Shown: piece by piece, positions 1 through 5,272 of the stretch | How the letters are laid out: every line of letters begins with the position of its first letter | Position numbering within the stretch: position 1 is the first letter of the stretch | Assembly: GCA_013336365.1 (NCBI GenBank) | Contig: JAAXTT010000071.1 | Span: forward strand, 1-7,449 | Origin: Peptococcaceae bacterium | Lineage (GTDB): Bacteria > Bacillota > Desulfotomaculia > Desulfotomaculales > Desulfocucumaceae | Direction of reading: 5' to 3' | DNA: 7,449 nt | Notes under the pieces: model-generated | Told to the model about the DNA's origin: nothing | Databases searched by the model: none | The model's input: the letters and a program-made list of their open reading frames with translations, nothing else | Position numbers and translations under genes: made by a program

Positions 1-327
1 AAAGAAGGCAAGTATGTTCATATCAGGATGCCTTCAGGTGAGATGAGGCTGGTGCTCCAAGATTGTCGTGCAACCATTGGCCAAGTTGGCAATGTAGAGC
101 ATGAGAATATTACCATAGGTAAGGCTGGCAGAACCCGCTGGATGGGAATAAGACCAACTGTTCGTGGAGTTACCATGAACCCGGTTGATCACCCTCACGG
201 TGGTGGAGAAGGTCGTTCCCCTATTGGTGGACATCCACTTACTCCTTGGGGCAAACCTGCTTTGGGACCACGGACCAGAAAGAAAAAGAATAGTGACCGC
301 TTGATAGTTAAGCGTAGAAGTAAGTAA
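1..327 (+). CDS. rplB: 50S ribosomal protein L2, C-terminal part (5' end outside window)
   Basis: The reading frame is open from base 1 and ends at TAA 325-327, giving the last 108 residues of a protein usually about 275 long. L2 is a primary 23S rRNA binder next to the peptidyl transferase centre and helps join the subunits. The stretch covers the end of the SH3-like fold and the basic C-terminal extension. The L2 signature MNPVDHPHGGGEGR is encoded from 175, and its first His (codon 190-192) is the residue known as His229 in E. coli, needed for peptidyl transfer activity. The tail ends in the usual KRRSK. The missing start lies upstream, where rplW and rplD are expected. The ATG at 28 is an internal Met codon, not a start. 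Identification is certain; only the 5' boundary is the window edge. Confidence 0.98.
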   Translation, partial: KEGKYVHIRMPSGEMRLVLQDCRATIGQVGNVEHENITIGKAGRTRWMGIRPTVRGVTMNPVDHPHGGGEGRSPIGGHPLTPWGKPALGPRTRKKKNSDRLIVKRRSK

Positions 328-348
328 GTAACGAAAGGAGGCTAGCGC

Positions 349-633
349 ATGGGACGTTCCCTCAAAAAAGGGCCTTATTGTGATGAGAAGCTCTTGCTAA
401 AGGTACAGGAAATGAATGACAAGGGTGATAAACGTGTTATTAAAACGTGGTCCCGGCGATCAACCATATTTCCTGACATGATTGGCCATACTTTTGCAGT
501 ACATGATGGCCGAAAGCACATTCCAGTATATGTTACTGAGGATATGGTAGGCCACAAGCTTGGAGAATTTGCCTCAACAAGGCTGTTCAAGGGTCACAGT
601 GGTCATACTGAAAGATCTACTTCCTTAAAGTAG
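349..633 (+). CDS. rpsS: 30S ribosomal protein S19
   Basis: The product is 94 residues, normal for S19, which sits in the 30S head beside S13 and contacts 16S rRNA and the A-site tRNA region. Family signatures are MGRSLKKGP at the N-terminus, TWSRRSTIFPDMIGHT around residues 33-48, and HDGRKHIPVYVTEDMVGHKLGEF up to residue 74. AAAGGAGG at 334-341 lies 7 bases before the ATG and decides the start. The gap after rplB is 21 bases. The usual FAPTR motif reads FASTR here (Ser76), followed by LFKGH; this is a substitution, not a frame problem, because the reading continues cleanly to the stop. Three stop codons follow one another in frame (TAG TAA TAG, 631-639). Identification is certain. Confidence 0.98.
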   Translation: MGRSLKKGPYCDEKLLLKVQEMNDKGDKRVIKTWSRRSTIFPDMIGHTFAVHDGRKHIPVYVTEDMVGHKLGEFASTRLFKGHSGHTERSTSLK

Positions 634-690
634 TAATAGTTGATCAAGGGGTAATAAAAAAAGTAGTGTTGCGTAAAAGGAGGTGTACCT

Positions 691-1050
691 GTGGCGGTTA
701 ATAACAAAGGGGAAGCAAAAGCGATCGCCAAGCATATCCTCATGTCTCCGCGTAAGGCGAGGGAAGTAATCGATTTGATACGCGGTAAAAATGTCAAGGA
801 AGCTATGGCCATATTGAAGTTTACCCCACGGAGGGCTTCGGCACCGATATCTAAGGTAATTCAATCTGCCGCCGCCAATGCTGAGAACAATTATGAGATG
901 AACCGGGATATTCTTTATGTCGCTGAATGCTTTATTGATCAAGGACCTAGCATTAAGAGGATAAAAATCAGGGCTATGGGACGAGCAGATATGATGCGCA
1001 GGCGTACCAGTCACATAACAGTGATTTTAAAGGAAAAAACGGCTAAATAG
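691..1050 (+). CDS. rplV: 50S ribosomal protein L22
   Basis: The 119-residue protein starts at GTG 691, 7 bases after AAGGAGG (677-683). L22 contacts all 23S rRNA domains, and its long beta-hairpin lines the peptide exit tunnel near the macrolide site. Recognisable parts are EAKAIAKHILMSPRKAR near the N-terminus, the helix with IQSAAANAENN around 57-67, and the hairpin with RAMGRAD (94-100) followed by RRRTSHITV (103-111). It is a few residues longer than the usual 110-113 because of a short N-terminal lead. In the hairpin, the normally conserved Pro before RAMGRA (Pro87 in E. coli) is Ile93 here. The gene follows rpsS after a 57-base gap and precedes rpsC after an 80-base gap that contains a hairpin. 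Identification is certain and the start is well supported. Confidence 0.97.
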   Translation: MAVNNKGEAKAIAKHILMSPRKAREVIDLIRGKNVKEAMAILKFTPRRASAPISKVIQSAAANAENNYEMNRDILYVAECFIDQGPSIKRIKIRAMGRADMMRRRTSHITVILKEKTAK

Positions 1051-1053
1051 CAT

Positions 1054-1070
1054 CTGTCGGCTGACGACAG
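1054..1070 (+). other. Small stem-loop in the rplV-rpsC gap
   Basis: CTGTCG (1054-1059) and CGACAG (1065-1070) form a perfect 6-bp stem with loop GCTGA, four bases after the rplV stop. TTTCTT follows, too short a U-tract for a good terminator. GCTGAC (1060-1065) is also complementary to GTCAGC at 1087-1092 and again at 1105-1110, so other pairings exist that would break this stem. It could be a processing site, a pause site or chance. Only the complementarity is observed; any function is inference. Confidence 0.35.
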
Positions 1071-1117
1071 TTTCTTGGCAGCAAAAGTCAGCAAGTAATG
1101 TGTGGTCAGCTAAAGAG

Positions 1118-1124
1118 AAGGAGG
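1118..1124 (+). promoter_or_regulatory. Ribosome binding site fixing the rpsC start
   Basis: AAGGAGG stands 6 bases before GTG 1131. This places the S3 start at the GTG (giving MGQKVNPKG) and not at the in-frame ATG 1098, which would add 11 residues that are not typical of S3 and has no such site in front of it. Confidence 0.9.
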
Positions 1125-1130
1125 GCTAGT

Positions 1131-1793
1131 GTGGGCCAGAAGGTTAATCCAAAGGGTTTACGTATCGGAATTATTAGAGACTGGGAAAGCAAATGGTTTG
1201 CCAATAAAAAAGATTTTTCCTCCTTGTTGCTGGAGGACGTTAAAATACGGAATTTTATTAAGAAGAAGCTTTTTCTGGCTGGAATTACTACTATTCAGAT
1301 TGAGAGAGCAGCAAATAGAGTTAAAGTAACTATAAATGCTGCAAAGCCCGGAATAGTAATTGGCCGGGGCGGTACTGAAATCGAGATATTGCGTAAAGAG
1401 CTGGAAGCAATGACAGAAAAGCAAATTAATGTCAATATTTCCGAGATAAAGACGCCTGAGCTGGAAGCACAGCTAGTAGCTGAGAATGTAGCATCACAGC
1501 TTGAAAAAAGAATAGCTTTCCGTAGAGCCATGAAGCAGGTTGTTACAAGAAGCATGAAAATGGGTGCCAAAGGGATTAAAATTGCCTGTGCTGGTAGATT
1601 GGCCGGAGCTGAGATAGCTAGGACAGAGTGGTATAGTGAGGGCAAGGTTCCTCTACATACACTTAGAGCAGACATTGACTATGGCTTTGCCGAGGCTAAT
1701 ACAACCTATGGAAAAATAGGAGTAAAAGTTTGGCTATATAAAGGAGAAATATTGCCGAAAGTCAAGCCTGCCGCCGGACAAGGAGGGGAATAG
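1131..1793 (+). CDS. rpsC: 30S ribosomal protein S3
   Basis: Translation from GTG 1131 gives 220 residues, normal for S3, which sits in the 30S head at the mRNA entry channel with S4 and S5. The N-terminus MGQKVNPKGLRIGIIRDW is the family signature. A type II KH RNA-binding domain follows (about residues 38-106) with its GxxG loop as GRGG at 78-81. FRRAMK at 130-135 supplies the two Arg and the Lys linked in E. coli (131, 132, 135) to mRNA unwinding by the ribosome. The C-terminal domain has EIARTEWYSEG (161-171) and VPLHTLRADIDYGFAEA (173-189). The usual SGRLGGAEIAR reads AGRLAGAEIAR (154-164). The rplP ribosome binding site lies inside the last codons. Identification is certain. Confidence 0.98.
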   Translation: MGQKVNPKGLRIGIIRDWESKWFANKKDFSSLLLEDVKIRNFIKKKLFLAGITTIQIERAANRVKVTINAAKPGIVIGRGGTEIEILRKELEAMTEKQINVNISEIKTPELEAQLVAENVASQLEKRIAFRRAMKQVVTRSMKMGAKGIKIACAGRLAGAEIARTEWYSEGKVPLHTLRADIDYGFAEANTTYGKIGVKVWLYKGEILPKVKPAAGQGGE

Positions 1794-1798
1794 GCTTA

Positions 1799-2230
1799 AT
1801 GTTGATACCTAAGAGGGTAAAATATCGTAAACAGTTTAGACCGGGCTTGGCTGGAAAGGCTAAGGGTGGTACTGAGGTGCACTTTGGTGATTTCGCACTT
1901 CAAGCTCTTGAAGCCGCCTGGATAACCAGCAGACAGATAGAGGCAGCCCGTATTGCCATGACTCGTTATATCAAAAGGGGCGGAAAAGTCTGGATAAGGA
2001 TATTTCCTGACAGACCAATAACTCAGAAGCCTGCTGAGACTCGTATGGGTAGCGGTAAGGGTTCTCCTGAGCATTGGGTAGCAGTTGTTAAACCAGGCAG
2101 AATTATGTTTGAATTAGCCGGTGTTGCTGAGGAAGTGGCTAGGGAAGCCATGCGCTTAGCAGCTCATAAGTTGCCCATTAAAACCAAGTTTGTAAAACGC
2201 GGGGAGGCAGGTGAGGCCGGTGAAGGCTAG
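1799..2230 (+). CDS. rplP: 50S ribosomal protein L16
   Basis: The 143-residue product starts at ATG 1799, 5 bases after the rpsC stop. The SD AAGGAGGGG (1780-1788) lies within rpsC. L16 sits near the A-site tRNA and 5S rRNA in the 50S subunit and is needed for late assembly. Family marks are MLIPKRVKYRKQ, RQIEAARIAMTRYIKRGGK (45-63), WIRIFPDRPIT, KPAETRMGSGKGSPE (77-91) and the C-terminal HKLPIKTKFVKR. Arg51 and Ile52, the positions linked to evernimicin/avilamycin resistance when altered, are in their usual form. The N-terminal loop is unusual: FRPGLAG (13-19) stands where a Gly-Arg-Met-type sequence is common, and LEAAW (37-41) replaces the common LEPAW. The C-terminus is a Glu-Ala-Gly repeat whose bases also carry the rpmC start. 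Confidence 0.97.
   Translation: MLIPKRVKYRKQFRPGLAGKAKGGTEVHFGDFALQALEAAWITSRQIEAARIAMTRYIKRGGKVWIRIFPDRPITQKPAETRMGSGKGSPEHWVAVVKPGRIMFELAGVAEEVAREAMRLAAHKLPIKTKFVKRGEAGEAGEG
2204..2221 (+). repeat. 9-base imperfect tandem repeat at the rplP/rpmC overlap
   Basis: GAGGCAGGT (2204-2212) is followed directly by GAGGCCGGT (2213-2221), one base different. In the rplP frame the two units encode Glu-Ala-Gly twice. In the rpmC frame each unit leads into a GTG codon (2211 and 2220), so the repeat duplicates both the purine-rich binding region and the start codon of L29. Confidence 0.8.
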
Positions 2231-2423
2231 AGAAGTAAGAGATATGAACGATGATGAATTAAGGAAGGCTCTGGATGATTCCAAGGATGAATTGTTCAAG
2301 CTGAAGTTTCAGCTAGCCACAGGCCAGTTAGATAACCCGATGAGATTAAGAGAAATAAGAAAAAATATAGCCAAGGTACAAACCATCATACGGGAAAGAG
2401 AACTGGGAATAAATCACGCTTAG
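2220..2423 (+). CDS. rpmC: 50S ribosomal protein L29
   Basis: The product is 67 residues, normal for L29, a small helical hairpin protein beside the exit tunnel that with L23 forms the docking site for signal recognition particle and trigger factor. It starts MKAREVRDMNDDEL, like the family MKARE(L/I)RDL, which supports GTG 2220. AGGTGA (2209-2214) stands 5 bases before it. An in-frame GTG at 2211 would add three residues and is possible, since GGGGAGG lies just before it, but it fits the family less well. The core reads LKFQLATGQLDNP (28-40), then LREIRKNIAKVQTIIRER (43-60). The first 11 bases overlap the end of rplP in another frame, consistent with translational coupling. Identification is firm; the exact start is slightly uncertain. 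Confidence 0.93.
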   Translation: MKAREVRDMNDDELRKALDDSKDELFKLKFQLATGQLDNPMRLREIRKNIAKVQTIIRERELGINHA

Positions 2424-2445
2424 GAATACCAAGGGGGTTAGCAAT

Positions 2446-2709
2446 GTGGAGGGGCGTAAGCTTCGTAAGACAAGAACCGGTTTTGTAGTCAGTAATAAAA
2501 TGGAAAAGACAGTGGTTGTATCTGTTGAAACTTTGGTGAGACATCCCTTGTATCAGCGTACCTTCAGAAGAACCATCAAGTTTAAGGCTCATGATGAAGA
2601 AAATAGCTGCAACATTGGTGACAAAGTTAAAATAATGGAAACAAGGCCATTGTCAAAGGAAAAAAGATGGCGTGTAATGGAAATTCTGGAGCGGGCCCAG
2701 CAAATTTAG
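2446..2709 (+). CDS. rpsQ: 30S ribosomal protein S17
   Basis: The 87-residue protein has the length of S17, a primary 16S rRNA binder of OB fold in the 30S body. Signatures are KLRKTRTGFVVSNKMEKTVVV (5-25), VRHPLYQ (31-37), AHDEEN (48-53) with NIGDKVKIME after it, and RPLSKEKRWR (67-76). The start is GTG 2446; the binding site AAGGGGG (2431-2437) lacks the usual central A and is weaker than its neighbours. ATG at 2444-2446 overlaps the GTG but opens a frame that stops after 14 codons, so it cannot encode S17. No other in-frame start exists before the conserved region. The gene follows rpmC by 22 bases and is followed by rplN after 29. Identification is certain. Confidence 0.96.
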   Translation: MEGRKLRKTRTGFVVSNKMEKTVVVSVETLVRHPLYQRTFRRTIKFKAHDEENSCNIGDKVKIMETRPLSKEKRWRVMEILERAQQI

Positions 2710-2738
2710 TGCCAGTTGCGATAAGGGGGGTTTAGAAC

Positions 2739-3107
2739 ATGATACAGGTACAGACCATGCTTAACGTAGCTGATAACACTGGCGCTCGCAAACTAATGTG
2801 TTTTAGGGTGCTTGGTGGTTCATTCCGCCGTTATGCAAGCATAGGTGATACAATTATCTGTTCCGTTAAAGAAGCAACGCCCGGTGGCGTTGTTAAGAAG
2901 GGCGATGTAGTAAAGTGTGTTGTGGTAAGGACCCGGAAGGAAATCAGACGCCCTGATGGATCTCATATTAAGTTTGATGAAAATGCAGCTGTTATTATCA
3001 AGGATGACAAGAGTCCACGGGGAACACGTATATTTGGACCGGTGGCTCGTGAGCTTAGGGACAGAGATTTTATGAAGATAGTTTCTCTGGCTCCGGAGGT
3101 TCTTTAG
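2739..3107 (+). CDS. rplN: 50S ribosomal protein L14
   Basis: The 122-residue product has the standard length of L14, a five-stranded beta-barrel protein at the subunit interface that contacts 16S rRNA helix 14 (bridge B8) and binds the silencing factor RsfS. It is among the most conserved genes here: MIQVQTMLNVADNTGARK at the start, RVLGGSFRRYASIGD (23-37), KKGDVVKCVVVRT (53-65), RRPDGSHIKFDENAAVII (70-87) and the ending GTRIFGPVARELRDRDFMKIVSLAPEVL. ATG 2739 is 8 bases after AAGGGGGG (2723-2730). It is conventionally the first gene of the spc operon, but the 29-base gap before it shows no promoter or terminator, so here it probably continues the upstream transcript. Confidence 0.98.
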   Translation: MIQVQTMLNVADNTGARKLMCFRVLGGSFRRYASIGDTIICSVKEATPGGVVKKGDVVKCVVVRTRKEIRRPDGSHIKFDENAAVIIKDDKSPRGTRIFGPVARELRDRDFMKIVSLAPEVL

Positions 3108-3129
3108 TTGCTGCTAAGGAGGTGTAAAG

Positions 3130-3450
3130 ATGCCGAAGGTTCACGTACGCAAGGGTGATACCGTTCTAGTGACAACAGGTAAGGATAAAGGGAAAAAAGG
3201 CAAGATTGTAAGTGTTGACACTCAGAAAAACCGCGTAATAGTTGATGGAGTAAATATTGTAAAGCGTCATACCAGGCCAACACAGAAGCTGCCTCAGGGT
3301 GGTATTATGGAGAAGCCTGCTCCAGTTCATAGTTCAAATGTTATGCTGTTTTGTTCAAAATGCAATAATCCTTCAAGAATACAAAAAAAGATTCTTGAGG
3401 ATGGAAAAAAAGTTCGTATTTGCAAAGAATGTGGTGAAGTGCTGGGCTAA
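3130..3450 (+). CDS. rplX: 50S ribosomal protein L24, four-cysteine form
   Basis: The 106-residue protein is L24, an assembly initiator that binds the 5' domain of 23S rRNA near the exit tunnel. A KOW motif occupies about residues 5-32 (VRKGDTVLVTTGKDKGKKGK), followed by NRVIVDGVNIVKRH (34-47), PQGGIMEKPAPVHSSNVML (55-73) and a zinc-ribbon-like tail: C75-x2-C78 and C98-x2-C101. The four Cys should bind one zinc ion; this is known in many Firmicutes and absent in E. coli. The tail DGKKVRICKECGEVLG is the usual ending of the cysteine form. ATG 3130 follows AAGGAGG (3116-3122) by 7 bases, 22 bases after rplN. Identification is certain; zinc binding is inferred from the spacing. Confidence 0.97.
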   Translation: MPKVHVRKGDTVLVTTGKDKGKKGKIVSVDTQKNRVIVDGVNIVKRHTRPTQKLPQGGIMEKPAPVHSSNVMLFCSKCNNPSRIQKKILEDGKKVRICKECGEVLG

Positions 3451-3477
3451 CCCCGCCGGAAAGGAGGGAGAGTTTTA

Positions 3478-4020
3478 GTGTCAAGGCTTAAGGAGAAGTA
3501 TAATGATGAAGTTGTAAAAGCCATGATGCAGAAGTTTGGCTATAAGAACATTATGCAGGTGCCTAGACTTGAAAAGGTTGTTGTCAATATTGGCGTTGGA
3601 GAAGCTATTCAGAACAGCAAGACTCTGGATGCAGCAGTTGGAGATCTGGAAATCATTACCGGTCAGCGTCCAGTGATTACTATAGCGAAAAAATCCATAG
3701 CTACCTTTAAATTAAGAGAAGGCATGAAAATTGGATGCAAAGTGACCCTGCGTGGCAGAATGATGTATGATTTTGTTGACAAGCTATACAGCATAGCCCT
3801 TCCAAGGGTTAGAGACTTCCGCGGAGTTTCACCTAAATCCTTTGATGGACGTGGTAATTACAGTATAGGTATTAAGGAACAGCTTATTTTTCCGGAAATT
3901 GAATATGATAAGATAGACAAGGTCAGAGGCATGGACATAATATTTGTCACAACTGCTCAAACTGACGAAGAAGCTAGGGAATTGTTGCGGCTTTTAGGAA
4001 TGCCTTTCCAGGCAGCATAG
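3478..4020 (+). CDS. rplE: 50S ribosomal protein L5
   Basis: The 180-residue product has normal length for L5, which binds 5S rRNA in the central protuberance and touches the P-site tRNA and S13. Marks in order: LKEKYNDEV near the start, MQVPRLEKVVVNIGVGEA (26-43), TGQRPVITIAKKSIATFKLREGM (61-83), IGCKVTLRG (85-93), LPRVRDFRGVSPKSFDGRGNYSIGIKEQLIFPEI, then VRGMDI and the C-terminal DEEARELLRLLGMPF. The start is GTG 3478, 10 bases after AAGGAGG (3461-3467). Residue 84 is Lys where Pro is usual (G-x-P-I-G-C). In E. coli S8 represses the spc operon at a site near the L5 start; I see no obvious equivalent in the 27-base gap. Identification is certain. Confidence 0.98.
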   Translation: MSRLKEKYNDEVVKAMMQKFGYKNIMQVPRLEKVVVNIGVGEAIQNSKTLDAAVGDLEIITGQRPVITIAKKSIATFKLREGMKIGCKVTLRGRMMYDFVDKLYSIALPRVRDFRGVSPKSFDGRGNYSIGIKEQLIFPEIEYDKIDKVRGMDIIFVTTAQTDEEARELLRLLGMPFQAA

Positions 4021-4069
4021 ACCCGGCACGGAAAAATAATCGGATAACCCACTGACAAGGAGGGGGAAG

Positions 4070-4255
4070 ATGGCAAAGAAATCAATGGTTAATAAAAGCC
4101 TGTGCGAGCCGAAATTTAAGGTACGCCAACATAATAGATGTAAGCTTTGTGGCCGACCCCACGCCTATATGAGGAAGTTCGGAGTGTGTCGTATTTGTTT
4201 CCGGGTACTTTCTTACCGCGGCGAAATTCCCGGTGTTCGCAAGGCCAGTTGGTAA
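4070..4255 (+). CDS. rpsZ: 30S ribosomal protein S14, zinc-binding type Z
   Basis: The 61-residue protein is the short zinc form of S14 in the 30S head, as opposed to the roughly 100-residue zinc-free form of enterobacteria. Four Cys form the zinc ribbon: C24-x2-C27 (RCKLCGRPH) and C40-x2-C43 (VCRICFR). The end IPGVRKASW is the family ending. A fifth Cys at 12 lies outside the ribbon. ATG 4070 follows AAGGAGG (4057-4063) by 6 bases. The gene sits between rplE and rpsH, the standard place. Organisms with this form may carry a second zinc-free copy used under zinc starvation; none is in this window. The symbol rpsN is also used. Identification is certain. Confidence 0.97.
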   Translation: MAKKSMVNKSLCEPKFKVRQHNRCKLCGRPHAYMRKFGVCRICFRVLSYRGEIPGVRKASW

Positions 4256-4276
4256 TGTGGAAGGAGGTAATATTGC

Positions 4277-4675
4277 ATGGCAATGACCGACCCCGTTGCC
4301 GATTTTCTGACTCGGATTAGGAACGCTAATACCGTATACAATGAAAAAGTGGAGGCTCCAGCTTCCAAAATCAAAAAAGCCATTGCCGAGATTCTAAAGG
4401 ATGAAGGATTCATTCGAGATTGCGAGCAAATAGCGGACGGTATACAAGGCGTCATCCGTGTTCATATGAAATACGGCAGCAATAAACAAAGGGTAATTAC
4501 CGGGCTAAAAAGAATAAGTAAGCCTGGTCGCAGGGTATATGTTCAAAAGGATGGCATTCCAAAGGTTCTTGGAGGACTTGGAATAGCTATAATATCAACA
4601 TCCCAGGGGATAATGACAGATAGAAATGCCAGAAAGATGGGCTTAGGCGGAGAAGTAGTCTGCTATGTCTGGTAG
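4277..4675 (+). CDS. rpsH: 30S ribosomal protein S8
   Basis: The 132-residue product has normal length for S8, a primary binder of 16S rRNA helix 21 and, in E. coli, the repressor of the spc operon. The N-terminal domain starts MAMTDPVADFLTRIRNAN, with PASKIKKAIAEILKDEGFI at 28-46. The C-terminal domain has ISKPGRRVYV (80-89), LGGLGIAIISTSQGIMTD (98-115; the Ser-Thr-Ser and following Gly form the RNA-contact loop) and the ending GGEVVCYVW. The start is ATG 4277, 9 bases after AAGGAGG (4261-4267). The second ATG (4283) is 15 bases from the site, less suitable, and Firmicute S8 usually begins M-x-MTDP. The gap after rpsZ is 21 bases. Identification is certain. Confidence 0.97.
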   Translation: MAMTDPVADFLTRIRNANTVYNEKVEAPASKIKKAIAEILKDEGFIRDCEQIADGIQGVIRVHMKYGSNKQRVITGLKRISKPGRRVYVQKDGIPKVLGGLGIAIISTSQGIMTDRNARKMGLGGEVVCYVW

Positions 4676-4701
4676 AGTCTTTTTAGGCAGGAGGTGTAGA
4701 T

Positions 4702-5250
4702 ATGTCAAGAATCGGTAGAAAACCGATACCATTACCGCAAGGTGTAAGTATTGATATTGATGGTACAGCAGTTAAGGTTAAGGGGCCCAAGGGTGAGATG
4801 AAGCAGGTGTTCAGTCAGGATATTAATATTGTGCTCGAGGATGGACAAATATTAGTACAGAGAAACTCTGATCATCCCAGCCAAAGATCTCTCCATGGAT
4901 TGACCCGTTCTCTGCTTAACAGCATGGTGATTGGTGTAACAACAGGTTTTGAGAAAGCCTTGGAGCTGGTTGGGGTAGGTTACAGAGCACAAAAGCAGGG
5001 TAATAAACTGGTTTTGTCAGTTGGCTACTCCCATCCGGTGGAGATTGATCCACCAGCAGGAATTGAAATTGAGGTTCCGCTACCAACCAAGGTTGTGGTA
5101 AAGGGTATCGATAAGCAGGCAGTTGGTGCTATGGCTGCTAATATTAGAGAAGTTAGAGAGCCTGAGCCATATAAAGGAAAAGGCATTAAGTATGATGGCG
5201 AGATAATTCGTCGTAAGGCCGGCAAGTCCGGTGCAAAAGGTAAGAAGTAG
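4702..5250 (+). CDS. rplF: 50S ribosomal protein L6
   Basis: The 182-residue protein is L6, built of two similar alpha/beta domains and placed near the sarcin-ricin loop and the GTPase-associated region. It begins MSRIGRKPIPLPQGV. The first domain contains VKVKGPKGEM (24-33) and the linker helix LTRSLLNSMVIGVTTGFEKALELVGVGYRA (67-96). The second has LSVGYSHPVEI (105-115), the conserved VKGIDKQAVGAMAANIREVR (133-152) and EPEPYKGKGIKY (153-164). It ends in a Lys- and Gly-rich tail. ATG 4702 follows AGGAGG (4689-4694) by 7 bases; the gap after rpsH is 26 bases. The six-T run at 4680-4685 just before the binding site has no GC-rich stem in front of it, so it is not called a terminator. Identification is certain. 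Confidence 0.98.
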   Translation: MSRIGRKPIPLPQGVSIDIDGTAVKVKGPKGEMKQVFSQDINIVLEDGQILVQRNSDHPSQRSLHGLTRSLLNSMVIGVTTGFEKALELVGVGYRAQKQGNKLVLSVGYSHPVEIDPPAGIEIEVPLPTKVVVKGIDKQAVGAMAANIREVREPEPYKGKGIKYDGEIIRRKAGKSGAKGKK

Positions 5251-5272
5251 TTGGCGAAGGAGTTGAAGAATT

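Noticed and set aside
640..647. TTGATCAA palindrome after rpsS
   Set aside because: An 8-base palindrome without a loop is common by chance and I see no partner or context.
1075..1101. TTGGCA as a -35 box before rpsC
   Set aside because: Good -35 match but the only nearby -10 candidate (TAATGT) matches three of six and the spacing is 15, so it is not a credible promoter.
1098..1130. In-frame ATG 1098 as the S3 start (11 extra residues, MCGQLKRRRAS)
   Set aside because: No binding site precedes it, the extension is not found in the S3 family, and AAGGAGG at 1118-1124 points to GTG 1131.
1129..1329. 66-residue + strand frame overlapping rpsC
   Set aside because: It is an out-of-frame shadow of S3 with no family resemblance.
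4676..4701. Possible terminator at the TTTTTT run after rpsH
   Set aside because: No stable GC-rich stem precedes the run, and a terminator inside this operon would be unexpected.
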